Assembly: GCF_018263925.1 (NCBI RefSeq)
Contig: NZ_JAEVHF010000002.1
Span: 62,001 to 126,000 of the forward strand
Direction of reading: 5' to 3'
Length of the DNA: 64,000 nt
Source of the DNA: Kistimonas asteriae
Lineage (GTDB): Bacteria; Pseudomonadota; Gammaproteobacteria; Pseudomonadales; Endozoicomonadaceae
The position numbers and the translations under genes were made by a program. Positions 56,111-64,000 of the stretch are shown here, one piece after another. The first letter of the stretch is position 1. Each line of letters starts with the position of its first letter. Below the pieces are notes generated by a model. It was given only the letters and a program-made list of their open reading frames with translations, made no database searches and was not told the origin of the DNA.

Positions 56111-56404
56111 CTATTTCATCTTCTGGATGGCCTGATCAACCCGTTGGCACCAGGCTGGAGAACCCGGTTGGGGGTTGGCTGGTTCTGACCAGCGAAGTCT
56201 GCGGTGAATCACGTAATACCATTCAGAAGAGCCAATATCCGGTCCGTGACCATACCCATCTCCGGTTCCGATCAGATGTTCTACCCTCTGGTTCCATTCG
56301 GGCGAACAGGGCGGTGGGGTATTGGCTGACTGGGTCGTGGATAGGGATTCACAGCCAAGCAGGCCAAGGCAGAGCAATGGTAGACAACGGCGCAGGAATA
56401 CCAT
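56111..56404 (-). CDS. Small lipoprotein
   Basis: This 97-residue protein starts with a lipoprotein signal (LPLLCLGLLGC; lipobox LLGC with the lipidated Cys at about residue 18). The mature part has two similar halves, CSPEWNQRVEHLIGTGDGYGHGPDIGSSEW and SPAWCQRVDQAIQKMK, and the sequence GHGPD looks conserved-type. Function is unknown. It begins 20 bp after the UPF0126 gene on the same strand and is probably cotranscribed with it. Confidence 0.7.
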   Translation of the reverse strand: MVFLRRCLPLLCLGLLGCESLSTTQSANTPPPCSPEWNQRVEHLIGTGDGYGHGPDIGSSEWYYVIHRRLRWSEPANPQPGSPAWCQRVDQAIQKMK

Positions 56405-56424
56405 GGGACAGCTCCAGAGAGGCT

Positions 56425-57054
56425 TCAGTCTGAGGAAGGGCCATCATACAGGAAGATGGGTAGGGTGATATGGTATTTCAGCGCCAGCATCCGCAGGGTT
56501 ACCCCAGACACCATCACGATAGCGATGATCAGTATCGGATCCAAGGGCGTATGGGTGAGGCCGACATAGAGGCCGGTCGCGAATAGGGAGACCGTGGCAT
56601 AGAGCTCCTTACGGAAGACCCAGGGCACATCGCCACAGAGCACATCCCGGATAATCCCCCCGAATACGCCGGTCAACAGGGCTGACAGCGTGGCAATCGT
56701 ATAGCCGTGCCCATGATCCAGGGCGATATGGGCACCGATGATGGACAGCCCGGTGACCCCGACGGCATCGAAAAACAGGAAGACCCGCAGCAGGTGGTTG
56801 AGATAGCGCCTTATCAGGATGGTGGTCAGGGCGGCTGCCAGGCAGATCCAGATGACTTCCGGCCAGCGAATCCACAGCAGGGGGAAATTGTTCAGGAAGA
56901 CATCCCGCAGGGTGCCGCCGCCCAGCGCCGTGGCGAAAGCAATGATCACCACCCCGAATGGATCCATCCCCTTGCGCCCGGCAGACAGGGCGCCGGCAAT
57001 AGACTCGGAGACAATGGAGAGGATCAGAATGCTGATCAGAACCTGGTTTTCCAT
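56425..57054 (-). CDS. UPF0126/TRIC-type membrane protein
   Basis: This 209-residue inner-membrane protein has about seven hydrophobic helices arranged as two repeats. The motifs GRKGMDPFGVVIIAFATALGGGTLRDV and ALLTGVFGGIIRDVLCGDVP are the paired glycine-rich signatures of the YadS/YicG (UPF0126) family. Relatives have the fold of trimeric intracellular cation (TRIC) channels and bacterial members conduct small cations; the substrate here is not known. Downstream is the small lipoprotein gene. The leader has a short hairpin (atgccc 57068-57073, gggcat 57081-57086). Confidence 0.88.
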   Translation of the reverse strand: MENQVLISILILSIVSESIAGALSAGRKGMDPFGVVIIAFATALGGGTLRDVFLNNFPLLWIRWPEVIWICLAAALTTILIRRYLNHLLRVFLFFDAVGVTGLSIIGAHIALDHGHGYTIATLSALLTGVFGGIIRDVLCGDVPWVFRKELYATVSLFATGLYVGLTHTPLDPILIIAIVMVSGVTLRMLALKYHITLPIFLYDGPSSD

Positions 57055-57112
57055 GGCAACTCCCTGAATGCCCCTGAAAAGGGCATGTCACCGGCGGTTG
57101 TTGTTGGCCTTG

Positions 57113-57129
57113 CCCGGATCGTGTCCGGG
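57113..57129. other. Short GC-rich hairpin between two minus-strand genes
   Basis: The repeat cccgga (57113-57118) and tccggg (57124-57129) with a 5-base loop lies between the stop of the 144-residue gene and the UPF0126 start. No T-run is present on either side, so a terminator role is doubtful. Confidence 0.3.
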
Positions 57130-57161
57130 TACCTTTGACCTATAGTAGACAGTGAATTGAA

Positions 57162-57596
57162 TTACGGGGTTCCCGGTTCATCGTTACAGGCTTCGAAAAC
57201 CCCCTCAAAGATATCCGTGCATAACGGGTAATCGTGATACTCAGGGTCCTCGCAGGATTCCAGCACCCATGAAGCGCGCTTGAGGATTTCCTCGGAGCCC
57301 GGTGTCTGCTTGCAGAACCAGTCACGATTGGTGGCGACGCTCAGGCAGGCCTGGGTGCGTAACCGGAGTTCGATTCGACAGGACAGGGATGACCACTCAC
57401 ATGTCTGTGACCATTGCAGGCTTTGTGTGACGCAGTCTTCTGCAGCGCTGCCGGCACTTTCTTCTACCACCTCGTCGTAGAGGTTGGCGTAGTGTTCCAG
57501 ATTATTGCTGACCCACCAGTAGCCCGCAGCGGCAATCAGGCAAATGGTGAGGAACAGCGCCATGAGCAATAATCCCATCAGTTTGGCGGTTGACAT
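57162..57596 (-). CDS. Membrane-anchored Cys-rich hypothetical protein
   Basis: This 144-residue protein has one N-terminal transmembrane helix (about 6-29: MGLLLMALFLTICLIAAAGYWWV), then a soluble, probably periplasmic domain with eight cysteines (for example EDCVTQ, QTCEWSSLSC, QACLSV, WFCKQ, ESCED, PLCTDIF, EACND). That number suggests disulfides. No family was recognised. It is divergent from the glutathione transferase gene. Confidence 0.6.
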   Translation of the reverse strand: MSTAKLMGLLLMALFLTICLIAAAGYWWVSNNLEHYANLYDEVVEESAGSAAEDCVTQSLQWSQTCEWSSLSCRIELRLRTQACLSVATNRDWFCKQTPGSEEILKRASWVLESCEDPEYHDYPLCTDIFEGVFEACNDEPGTP

Positions 57597-57761
57597 AGCG
57601 GGTGTCCGTTATCCGTGATGTAACGATTGGTCTTACCGTATCATCGGATCGTTCGCTACGATGCTTTAATGAGGAGGCTCCTGTCTGTGGCACCAGACGG
57701 CCAGACTTGAGTCATGGGGTGGGTTGTCTGATACTGGGTTGGCGGTATACAGGAGAGAGTT

Positions 57762-58418
57762 ATGGCGGATAGCATTGAACTTATCAGCTTTAAGCTGTGC
57801 CCGTTTGTCCAGCGCTCAGTGATCACATTGCTGGAGAAGGGGGTGCCGTTTGATATCACCTATATCGACCTGTCCAACAAGCCGGACTGGTTTCTCAAAA
57901 TCTCGCCAACGGGCAAGGTACCGGTATTGCGGATAGGCGATACGGTGCTATTTGAATCTGCCGTGATCAATGAATACCTGGATGAGGTCACGCCGCCTTC
58001 GCTGCATCCCTCTGATCCGTTGGAAAAAGCCCGGCATCGCGCCTGGATTGAGTATCTCTCCACGCTGTTTATGAACCAGTACCGGCTGATCATGGCGAAA
58101 GATAAGGCTGCCTTTGAGCAGGAAAGGGATACTTTTATTGATGGGCTTGCCCGACTGGAAGAGCAGCTCGCGGATGAGGGGCCGTGGTTCGCCGGAGCAC
58201 GTTTTTCCCTAGTGGATACGGCTGGTGCTCCTCTGATGATGCGAACGGATACGCTGGATCGTAACTTCTCTACTGGATTACTCAAACCATACCCAAAGTT
58301 GCAGCGTTGGAGTGATACACTGCTGGCGCGGGAATCCGTTAAGCTATCAGTTGTTGAAGATTTTGAGCAGCTCTCGATTGCACGTTATCGGTCACAGGGT
58401 AGTTGGGTGATGGCGTGA
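57762..58418 (+). CDS. Glutathione S-transferase family protein
   Basis: This 218-residue protein has a thioredoxin-fold N-terminal domain (1-80) with Cys13 in LCPFVQR, the cis-Pro motif GKVPVL and the glutathione-binding ESAVINEYLDE, followed by a helical C-terminal domain (90-210). The CPF active site is of the omega/beta type, which favours thiol-transfer and reduction over classical conjugation. GGAGAG lies just before the ATG. It converges with the kinase-like gene 36 bp away. Confidence 0.9.
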   Translation: MADSIELISFKLCPFVQRSVITLLEKGVPFDITYIDLSNKPDWFLKISPTGKVPVLRIGDTVLFESAVINEYLDEVTPPSLHPSDPLEKARHRAWIEYLSTLFMNQYRLIMAKDKAAFEQERDTFIDGLARLEEQLADEGPWFAGARFSLVDTAGAPLMMRTDTLDRNFSTGLLKPYPKLQRWSDTLLARESVKLSVVEDFEQLSIARYRSQGSWVMA

Positions 58419-58454
58419 TCATACAATGTGTGATTCAGTACTGCGCAACTACAC

Positions 58455-60179
58455 CTATGCGTCAGAGTCGGAACTCCTTCTAGGTTTCTTGCGAACCGGT
58501 ATGTCTGAAGATTCCTCAACATCTTCTTGTCTACGGGGGCTGGGAAAGGTTTCCTGCTCAGTCTGCTCTTCTTGAAGGCTTAATGATGGGACGAAGCCTA
58601 ACGAGGGTAAGTTTTGAACTTCTCGATAGCCTAATGATGGTACGAAACCTAGAGAGGGTAAGCTCTCAACTTCTCCAGCGACAGTCTCTGGGTGAGAGGA
58701 TGTCTCTGCTGTCGGTAAAGTGTGCGTGTAATCAGGATGTTCAGATAATAGTGTTATGTCGATATTTGATATATCAAATCCACCTGAAAGTAATGGTTGA
58801 GGTTCGGTTTGGGGCTGTTCTTTGAAGGGGAGGGTCGGAATATCTTGTTCGTCATCGGAAGAATCGCTAGATAACCATAATTCTGGGTGTTCATAGTGAT
58901 AGCGCACGTTCTCACTTAGCATCGCATGGGATGAGTGGGGTATGTCAGAAATATTATGAACGCTTTTAGCTTTCGACGTCGATGGTTTTGGCGATGAATC
59001 TGAATCTGGTGTGGCCCGTCCTGACGAGATACCGGTTGAGATTGGCGAACCACTGGTAGACGATAAGTGACACTGTTCCGGAAGTGTAGGAAACATATCG
59101 GACAGTTCTTTTTTGAATCTGTCTAACCTTACAGGGCAGAGAGGTTTTAGCAATTCGCACAGGCGGTCAATCCAGAGTTGGCAGCATGGATTCTTGGGGA
59201 AGGTAAATGCTGGACCCTCCATGCTTGAATCCTTTCTAATGTGCTGTATTGGTAGGACATCATCGGCATACTCTGGAAAGGCAAGATCATTATCTATTGC
59301 GATCAGTTTAACGTTTTCATTCAGCGGGGTTAATGTTTTGGGGGAGGGCGTCACCATAATGTTGGTTAACTTGACATGGTCGATCTGGCCACACAGTTGA
59401 TCAATAGCTCCAATCAGGCGCAAGTCAGGGTGATTGCCAAAATGATGTTTGAATGCTTTATAGGCTGTTTCCTTGAAATCCGTATCCCAATAGCGTGAAG
59501 GTTCTTTTTTTAAACGATTTATTTTATCTTTTTTCTCCTCATCTGCAGTCAGAGTAATTAAGTTATGTTGATTAAGCCATTCTTCAATGGTTATCCCTTT
59601 AATAAAAGGCATCAATAACCCGAATTCGTCCTCCCCCATTTGTGCAAGGTCTGCATGCACAAAGACATGTCCGGCACCAAGTGATTGAGCGAGAACTTGC
59701 ACAGATAGCGCTCTTCGGGTTGTATGTAATAAACCATCTTCTGTGTCTGTCGAGAATGCTGCTTCATTTTTGAAAGCTCTTTTCCCTATTTCCCTGTATG
59801 CTTGAAGTGTTTTCTCATCCGGTTTGACTTCCTTTTTGATAATATAGGCGCTGGGATCATCATACCCTTCCATTCTTTTATCAGTACTTTGTATATAGTC
59901 TTTATCTATTTTGAATTGGTGGAGGTTTTTGGTTTTTATTGTAGGGTGATGATAGCCTGCTTGCCCTCTGTAATAGATAATGCCAGTACGGTTAAGGTGG
60001 TCTAGCGAGATTGATCTTGCTCCAGTGGTTATGTTGATATTCTTAAATGGACTGGGAGAAGGGTTAAGGTTTTTCCTTAAAGAGCAGGACAATCGATGAA
60101 TATCAATGCCGAAGTTCTGTCTTTTCTGTGTGGAGTAATCGGGTGAGAATCCAAGTGATTTTCGTTGTGTCTTAGGCAT
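58455..60179 (-). CDS. Putative effector with kinase-like motifs, paralog A
   Basis: I do not recognise this 574-residue protein, but its motif order resembles a protein-kinase-like fold: Lys115/116 in AYIIKKEV (beta-3-like), Glu139 in FKNEAAF (helix-C-like), a hinge-like FGLLMPFIKG (186-195), D267 and N273 in QIDHVKLTN (catalytic-loop-like), and D296/D298 in LIAIDNDLAFP (metal-binding-like). D-to-N spacing is one residue longer than in classic kinases. Residues 370-500 are Ser/Pro-rich, 506-539 hold two tandem 17-residue repeats (LPSLGFVPSL core), and the tail VRKKPRRSSDSDA looks like a nuclear-localisation signal. A paralog lies upstream at 60518-61819. Both are AT-rich and lack signal peptides. 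A host-directed effector is inferred. Confidence 0.65.
   Translation of the reverse strand: MPKTQRKSLGFSPDYSTQKRQNFGIDIHRLSCSLRKNLNPSPSPFKNINITTGARSISLDHLNRTGIIYYRGQAGYHHPTIKTKNLHQFKIDKDYIQSTDKRMEGYDDPSAYIIKKEVKPDEKTLQAYREIGKRAFKNEAAFSTDTEDGLLHTTRRALSVQVLAQSLGAGHVFVHADLAQMGEDEFGLLMPFIKGITIEEWLNQHNLITLTADEEKKDKINRLKKEPSRYWDTDFKETAYKAFKHHFGNHPDLRLIGAIDQLCGQIDHVKLTNIMVTPSPKTLTPLNENVKLIAIDNDLAFPEYADDVLPIQHIRKDSSMEGPAFTFPKNPCCQLWIDRLCELLKPLCPVRLDRFKKELSDMFPTLPEQCHLSSTSGSPISTGISSGRATPDSDSSPKPSTSKAKSVHNISDIPHSSHAMLSENVRYHYEHPELWLSSDSSDDEQDIPTLPFKEQPQTEPQPLLSGGFDISNIDITLLSEHPDYTHTLPTAETSSHPETVAGEVESLPSLGFVPSLGYREVQNLPSLGFVPSLSLQEEQTEQETFPSPRRQEDVEESSDIPVRKKPRRSSDSDA
58563..58664 (-). repeat. Two tandem 51-bp repeats in paralog A
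   Basis: Two adjacent 17-codon units (SLPSLGFVPSLGYREVQ and NLPSLGFVPSLSLQEEQ) are encoded in the disordered C-terminal part. The DNA copies differ at several sites. Paralog B has nothing similar. Confidence 0.75.
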
Positions 60180-60517
60180 AAAAATATAATGGTATAGAGT
60201 GCGATAAAATATCGTCTTGTTGCAAAGCTTATGGGCTATATAAAAAGAGGTGCAATACTAATGGTATTGGTGAAATTTATTAAATAACAGGCAGGTTAAT
60301 ATTTCTAACATTTTAAATAATGGTTTTAGAAGTGAAAACGGAACCTGCTAATTACCTACCAATGCATATGATGAATATTGCAGGTTAACGGACTTTCCTT
60401 GAAGCGATAGAGTTTCTGCTGATTCAATCAAACTTATTAAAGTTGTTGCTGATATCTGGTAAATAACGTGCCATATAATTATACAGTCGCTCTTGCTTGG
60501 CTGCTATTAGCGTTGGA
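60180..60517. other. AT-rich spacer between the kinase-like paralogs
   Basis: This 338-bp stretch is AT-rich and should carry the promoter of paralog A. No RNA gene or mobile-element end was seen. A 70-codon minus-strand frame (60424-60636) enters the end of paralog B in another frame; I do not support it as a gene. Confidence 0.4.
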
Positions 60518-61819
60518 TCAGAAGAATGGGGTAGAGTCTTCTTCCTCATCATTGGATGATGATGTATCCCATCCTGCTGATGGATCCATGGGGGATCGTA
60601 TTCCTCTAGGTTGAACAGATTTTGATGTTGGCGCAACGCCTATGGCTAAATGTTGCTTAGTATCAGGTGTTACATGTCCTGACCCGGATGAGCTGGTTGC
60701 CGTGGTTTCGCCAATGGTATTACAGGCTTCCTGAAGGTAAGGGAATGCCGTTGATAATGACGTACGTAATTGCTCAATTTTAGCCGGGGTAAGAAAAGGT
60801 GTGATACAACTTAGTAAGCGCTTTACCCATATCTTGCAGCAGGGCTGGGTAAGTTGCAGCCTTGTTGGATACTGTACCGTTGGATCTTCCAATAGATCGG
60901 TGAGTGGATTGTATGGGCGTTTCACAAAGTTAGGAAAGGCGTAGTCAGGATCTATTGCAACAAGCTTGCGTTCAGGGAGTTCTGCATCCTCTTTTTTTAT
61001 AATGATATTTGTTAACTTACTTCGATCCAGTTGCAAACAGAGCCAATCGATAAACTTTATACGCATATAATCGTTGTGATATTTGAAAATCGTATCAAAG
61101 GCGCTGTTCGCAGTTTTGAAATAGTTTTCATCGAAATAGCGGTGTTTTTGTTCGATTAGCGGTTCAATAGCCGCGAGTAGATTGTTTTCAGCAGCCTCTT
61201 GTCTGATTAATCCTGTACGAACCAACATTTCATCACCCGTTTCCCCTTCAATCATTGGCATAAGCAGACCAAAATGACCCTCATAATCACATGCCAAATG
61301 TGTTGGGGTGAAAAGATTATCCCCGCCTAGAAATACCTGGCTCATGATGGATGGAACAAGGCCTGCCAGCGTTGTGTGTATATAGCCATATCTATCAGCC
61401 TCGAATGCCGTAGCCTGCAAGTATGCATGTCGTATATTCAGTGATGCGAGAGATTCTTGAGAGATCTGCATTTCTTGTTTGAAAATCCATCGGGGAATGC
61501 CTTCCAGCGGTGGTGTTGGTGTATCGATATCAAATTCGAAGAATTTGTCCGAATCGATATATTGGCATTTCTCACCTTTTGTTCCACGAACAAGATAGAT
61601 GCCAGCATCTCTTAATTGGTATTCATGAATGAGCCGTGATGCTAATGGAATGCCAGGTTCTTTATTTTCCGGAGAGCCTGGAGGTGTACCAAGTGCATTT
61701 CTTGTACTACAGGATAATCGGTTTATTTTAATGCCAAAAGGGCGATAGGTCACAGCACCTTTGGACGAGGTATCGGGCACATGGGATGTCGATGCTGTGG
61801 GGGCGTCAGAAGCGATCAT
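60518..61819 (-). CDS. Putative effector with kinase-like motifs, paralog B
   Basis: This 433-residue protein is a diverged paralog of the gene at 58455-60179. Shared landmarks in order: FGIKINRLSCSTRN near the start, RWIFKQEM (Lys, beta-3-like), FGLLMPMIEGE (hinge-like), QLDRSKLTNIII (catalytic-loop-like), LVAIDPDYAFPN (metal-binding-like), PCCKIWVKRLLSCI, and a Ser/Thr-rich tail with SGHVTPD. The frame is open upstream to an ATG at 61924, but that extension is a hydrophobic stretch absent from paralog A. The ATG at 61819 gives an N-terminus of similar length to the paralog, so I prefer it; no good ribosome-binding site marks either. The pair may be host-directed kinases or pseudokinases. 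It lies 134 bp after the M48 protease gene on the same strand. Confidence 0.62.
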   Translation of the reverse strand: MIASDAPTASTSHVPDTSSKGAVTYRPFGIKINRLSCSTRNALGTPPGSPENKEPGIPLASRLIHEYQLRDAGIYLVRGTKGEKCQYIDSDKFFEFDIDTPTPPLEGIPRWIFKQEMQISQESLASLNIRHAYLQATAFEADRYGYIHTTLAGLVPSIMSQVFLGGDNLFTPTHLACDYEGHFGLLMPMIEGETGDEMLVRTGLIRQEAAENNLLAAIEPLIEQKHRYFDENYFKTANSAFDTIFKYHNDYMRIKFIDWLCLQLDRSKLTNIIIKKEDAELPERKLVAIDPDYAFPNFVKRPYNPLTDLLEDPTVQYPTRLQLTQPCCKIWVKRLLSCITPFLTPAKIEQLRTSLSTAFPYLQEACNTIGETTATSSSGSGHVTPDTKQHLAIGVAPTSKSVQPRGIRSPMDPSAGWDTSSSNDEEEDSTPFF

Positions 61820-61953
61820 ATTGTCTGATTGAAGAGTGTGATTATTTCTTAAGCCTGTAAATTTACAGGTAGTAATTAAAAACGATCGGATAAAAATAAG
61901 CTGTAACCAGACAGCCATAAACACTGACGAATGTTATAAGAATACCTTTAGTC

Positions 61954-63840
61954 TTATAGGGCAGATGTAACCAGAGGAGGGATTGGACATTCCATGACAA
62001 CCGCCATGGCGCGCAGTGTTTGTGCTTCAGCCAGCTCAACCTGACCATCATGTTCGATGCACTGGCAACAGGCCTTCAGCAGTTTTTCCTTGGCGTCTGG
62101 TTTGAGGCGATTGGCGGCTTCAAGGGCATTGGACAGATCCCGATAGCTCATTTTGGCGGGTGGCTTTTGTTGCTTCAGCGCCAGACTGGCCATGGTTTCT
62201 CGATAGCATGTTTGTTTTGCATCCTTGTCCATGCCTGACATGCTGATCAATGCACTGATGATCTGGGCGGCTTCTGCGCCAATCTTTCGAACATCGCCGT
62301 AGCTGTCAAACGGCATCTGTGTCTTTTTATGCCGGGTGCTGCCCAGGTGATGTTGAACAATCGCCAATAAAGCCCATTCGTGAGGACTGGTTTTTCCGTC
62401 TGCCTTTGCCAGTTCCAGTAACGTCTGTAGCAGTTGTTTCTGTTGGGGGCGGGGCAGCGTTCGCAGGGTGGGTAATGTCAGCTCAACCAGAACCAGTGGG
62501 TCAGTCACCGTGCTGCTTTCGATCGCATGGTAGAGTTCAATCGTTTGATTGAGGGTCGCTTCATCATACTGCTTTCGAATAATCGCGGCCCGTTTCTCAA
62601 TCATGTCCGGGTTATCATCCAGCATCAGAGCCATGAGCAGCATAACCGAGTCGTCTTTCTGATGGACGGCACCAGCCAGCCGCATTGGCAGAGCACTGAG
62701 CAACGCTGACGCATAGGCCAGGTGCGACGCATTCGGTGTTCCCATGGCATTGAAAGACGCTGTCAGGGTGTCTGCCTTAATTGAACCGGTGCCAGTGCTT
62801 GTTGTTGTGTTGGCTGCTGCGGGGGTATCGGTATCCGCTTCGATGAGAATGGGGGTGATGTATTTACCGTTCCAGTCAGGCATCAGTTTACGAATGCGAT
62901 CTTCCAGCGGAGGATGTGTGGCAAACAGCGCATTGAAAAATCCACCGACGGATTTGCCAAACATCATATGGCTGACGTCCGGTGCATGGGCGGATTGCAA
63001 CAGGGAGCTGTAGGCCGAACCACCGATCTTGCTCAGGGCATTGGCAATGCCTTCATTATTACGCGTGTATTGGAGCGCGGAGGCATCCGCCAGGTATTCA
63101 CGGGTCCGGCTGACGGAAGCTTTGATCAGGTTGCCAAAAAACGCCCCGCTGTAACCGATGATCATGAGACCCAGTCCGGCGATGGCGAGCGGTGTGCCAT
63201 CCCGCGATCGCGAACTGCCCCCGGCGCGCATCATGATGTAGCCGAATTCCGCCAGCATGGTGATGCCGTAGATGATACCGATCAGGCGAATATTCAGCCG
63301 CATGTCGCCGTGGACGATATGGCTGAATTCATGGGCAATGACACCTTCCAGTTCATCCCGGGTCAGCTGCTCCATGGTGCCTCGGGTCACGCCGATAACG
63401 GCGTCCTGCAGCGTAAAGCCCGCCGCAAAGGCATTGATGCCTTTTTCCCCATGAAGGACATAAACAGCCGGCACCGGGGTGCCGGAGGCGATGGCCATCT
63501 CTTCCACGATGTTCAGCAGTCGGCGTTCGTGAAAGTGTGACGTTGCCGGGTCAACCAGTTTGCCGCCAAGGGAATCTGCGACGGCCTTGCCGCCCTTACT
63601 GCGCAGGGTGAGGGTGCGTGTTACGCTGGCGCTGAGAACCACGGAGCCGATCAGACAGCTGAATATGAAAAAGGTTTCCAGCGTGAACCAGGTCGTCCAG
63701 GGTAATTCGGATTTGTAGCCTCGGAAGAAGGCATATACCAGGTTGGAGCCTGCGATAAGGCTGAATACCGCCAGCGCCATGAATACCAGCAGACGCCCGG
63801 TTTTACGTCGGGCGTCTTTCTGCCACTGGAAGAACGTCAT
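61954..63840 (-). CDS. M48-family membrane zinc metalloprotease
   Basis: This 628-residue inner-membrane protease has two N-terminal helices (about 16-38 and 52-75), the zinc motif HEFSH (170-174), two more helices (about 184-206 and 217-240), and the third ligand E248 in TREYLADASAL. This is the layout of HtpX-type M48B proteases, which degrade damaged membrane proteins. The C-terminal part from about 330 to 628 is an added helical region not found in HtpX, with a TerB-like look (LLELAKADGKTSPHEWALLAIVQ and CCQCIEHDGQVELAEAQTLRAMAVV). It begins 9 bp after lemA, the usual pairing for this subtype. The function of the added region is unknown. Confidence 0.9.
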   Translation of the reverse strand: MTFFQWQKDARRKTGRLLVFMALAVFSLIAGSNLVYAFFRGYKSELPWTTWFTLETFFIFSCLIGSVVLSASVTRTLTLRSKGGKAVADSLGGKLVDPATSHFHERRLLNIVEEMAIASGTPVPAVYVLHGEKGINAFAAGFTLQDAVIGVTRGTMEQLTRDELEGVIAHEFSHIVHGDMRLNIRLIGIIYGITMLAEFGYIMMRAGGSSRSRDGTPLAIAGLGLMIIGYSGAFFGNLIKASVSRTREYLADASALQYTRNNEGIANALSKIGGSAYSSLLQSAHAPDVSHMMFGKSVGGFFNALFATHPPLEDRIRKLMPDWNGKYITPILIEADTDTPAAANTTTSTGTGSIKADTLTASFNAMGTPNASHLAYASALLSALPMRLAGAVHQKDDSVMLLMALMLDDNPDMIEKRAAIIRKQYDEATLNQTIELYHAIESSTVTDPLVLVELTLPTLRTLPRPQQKQLLQTLLELAKADGKTSPHEWALLAIVQHHLGSTRHKKTQMPFDSYGDVRKIGAEAAQIISALISMSGMDKDAKQTCYRETMASLALKQQKPPAKMSYRDLSNALEAANRLKPDAKEKLLKACCQCIEHDGQVELAEAQTLRAMAVVMECPIPPLVTSAL

Positions 63841-63849
63841 TAGCAGGGC

Positions 63850-64000
63850 TTAGAAGCTGACTTTGGGGGCAGCCTGCATCTGTTCGCTGTCTTCAAACTC
63901 CAGCAGACCCGCATCCTTGCCATGGCCGAATTTGGCAGCAAAGAGGATCTGGGGGAAGGACTGGCGGAAGGTGTTGTAGTCCGTCACGGCATCGTTATAA
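63850..64000 (-). CDS. lemA: LemA family protein, C-terminal part (cut by window end)
   Basis: The last 50 codons are visible. YNDAVTDYNTFRQSFPQILFAAKFG and the ending AAPKVSF match the conserved C-terminus of LemA proteins, which are membrane-anchored four-helix proteins. The start lies beyond the window. It is followed at once by the M48 protease gene, a common arrangement. Confidence 0.88.
   Translation of the reverse strand, partial: YNDAVTDYNTFRQSFPQILFAAKFGHGKDAGLLEFEDSEQMQAAPKVSF

Noticed and set aside
60424..60636. 70-codon minus-strand frame at the end of kinase-like paralog B
   Set aside because: It overlaps the paralog in another frame and lacks a ribosome-binding site. It could be a displaced original C-terminus after a frameshift, but nothing in paralog A supports that.
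61820..61924. Upstream start of kinase-like paralog B giving a hydrophobic N-terminus
   Set aside because: The extension is absent from paralog A, has no ribosome-binding site and would add an unexplained membrane segment.

Overview
The window looks like a chromosomal segment of a host-associated marine gammaproteobacterium. An Endozoicomonas-type Oceanospirillales genome fits best, but this is inferred from gene style (YheO-Pta-PflB order, protein families, a mid-GC core interrupted by AT-rich islands of very large orphan proteins) and not from a marker gene. No rRNA, tRNA, CRISPR array or transposase was seen.

Left third (about 1-36.2 kb): a giant type I secretion locus. A single 26.65-kb gene encodes an 8,883-residue RTX protein with a short non-repetitive N-terminal region, one Ig-like module and then almost uninterrupted calcium-binding repeats to a C-terminal secretion domain. 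It is followed by its ABC exporter. On the opposite strand lie an M23 peptidase, a MotA/ExbB-like channel protein and a TolC-family outer-membrane protein. Divergent from these are a MotB/SiiA-like protein and a HlyD-family adaptor. Together they match the parts list of the Salmonella SPI-4 SiiABCDEF system (giant adhesin, exporter, and a proton-channel pair), but the passenger is an RTX protein and a periplasmic LytM peptidase is added. A fusion of a thioredoxin-like and a prolyl-4-hydroxylase-like 2OG-Fe(II) domain is divergent from the giant gene.

Middle (36.2-49.4 kb): an Lrp-family regulator divergent from an L-cysteine desulfhydrase (Cds1 type) with a striking palindrome at the regulator start; an AT-rich island with a 1,221-residue putative effector (duplicated helical module plus a C-terminal clan CD/C80-like cysteine peptidase domain), a small membrane protein and a relic of another C80-like domain; two tandem DUF1904 (tautomerase-fold) genes divergent from a YheO-family regulator; then the anaerobic/mixed-acid enzymes Pta and PflB, ended by a strong intrinsic terminator.

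Right third (49.5-64 kb): a 2,015-residue AT-rich all-helical protein with about three copies of a divergent module, several small envelope proteins, a TRIC/UPF0126 membrane protein, a glutathione S-transferase, two paralogous proteins with kinase-like motifs (one with a basic nuclear-localisation-like tail), an M48 membrane metalloprotease and the end of lemA.

The most notable biology is the split Sii-like secretion system with its 8.9-kiloresidue RTX passenger, and the set of orphan effector-like proteins that suggests a host-interacting lifestyle.
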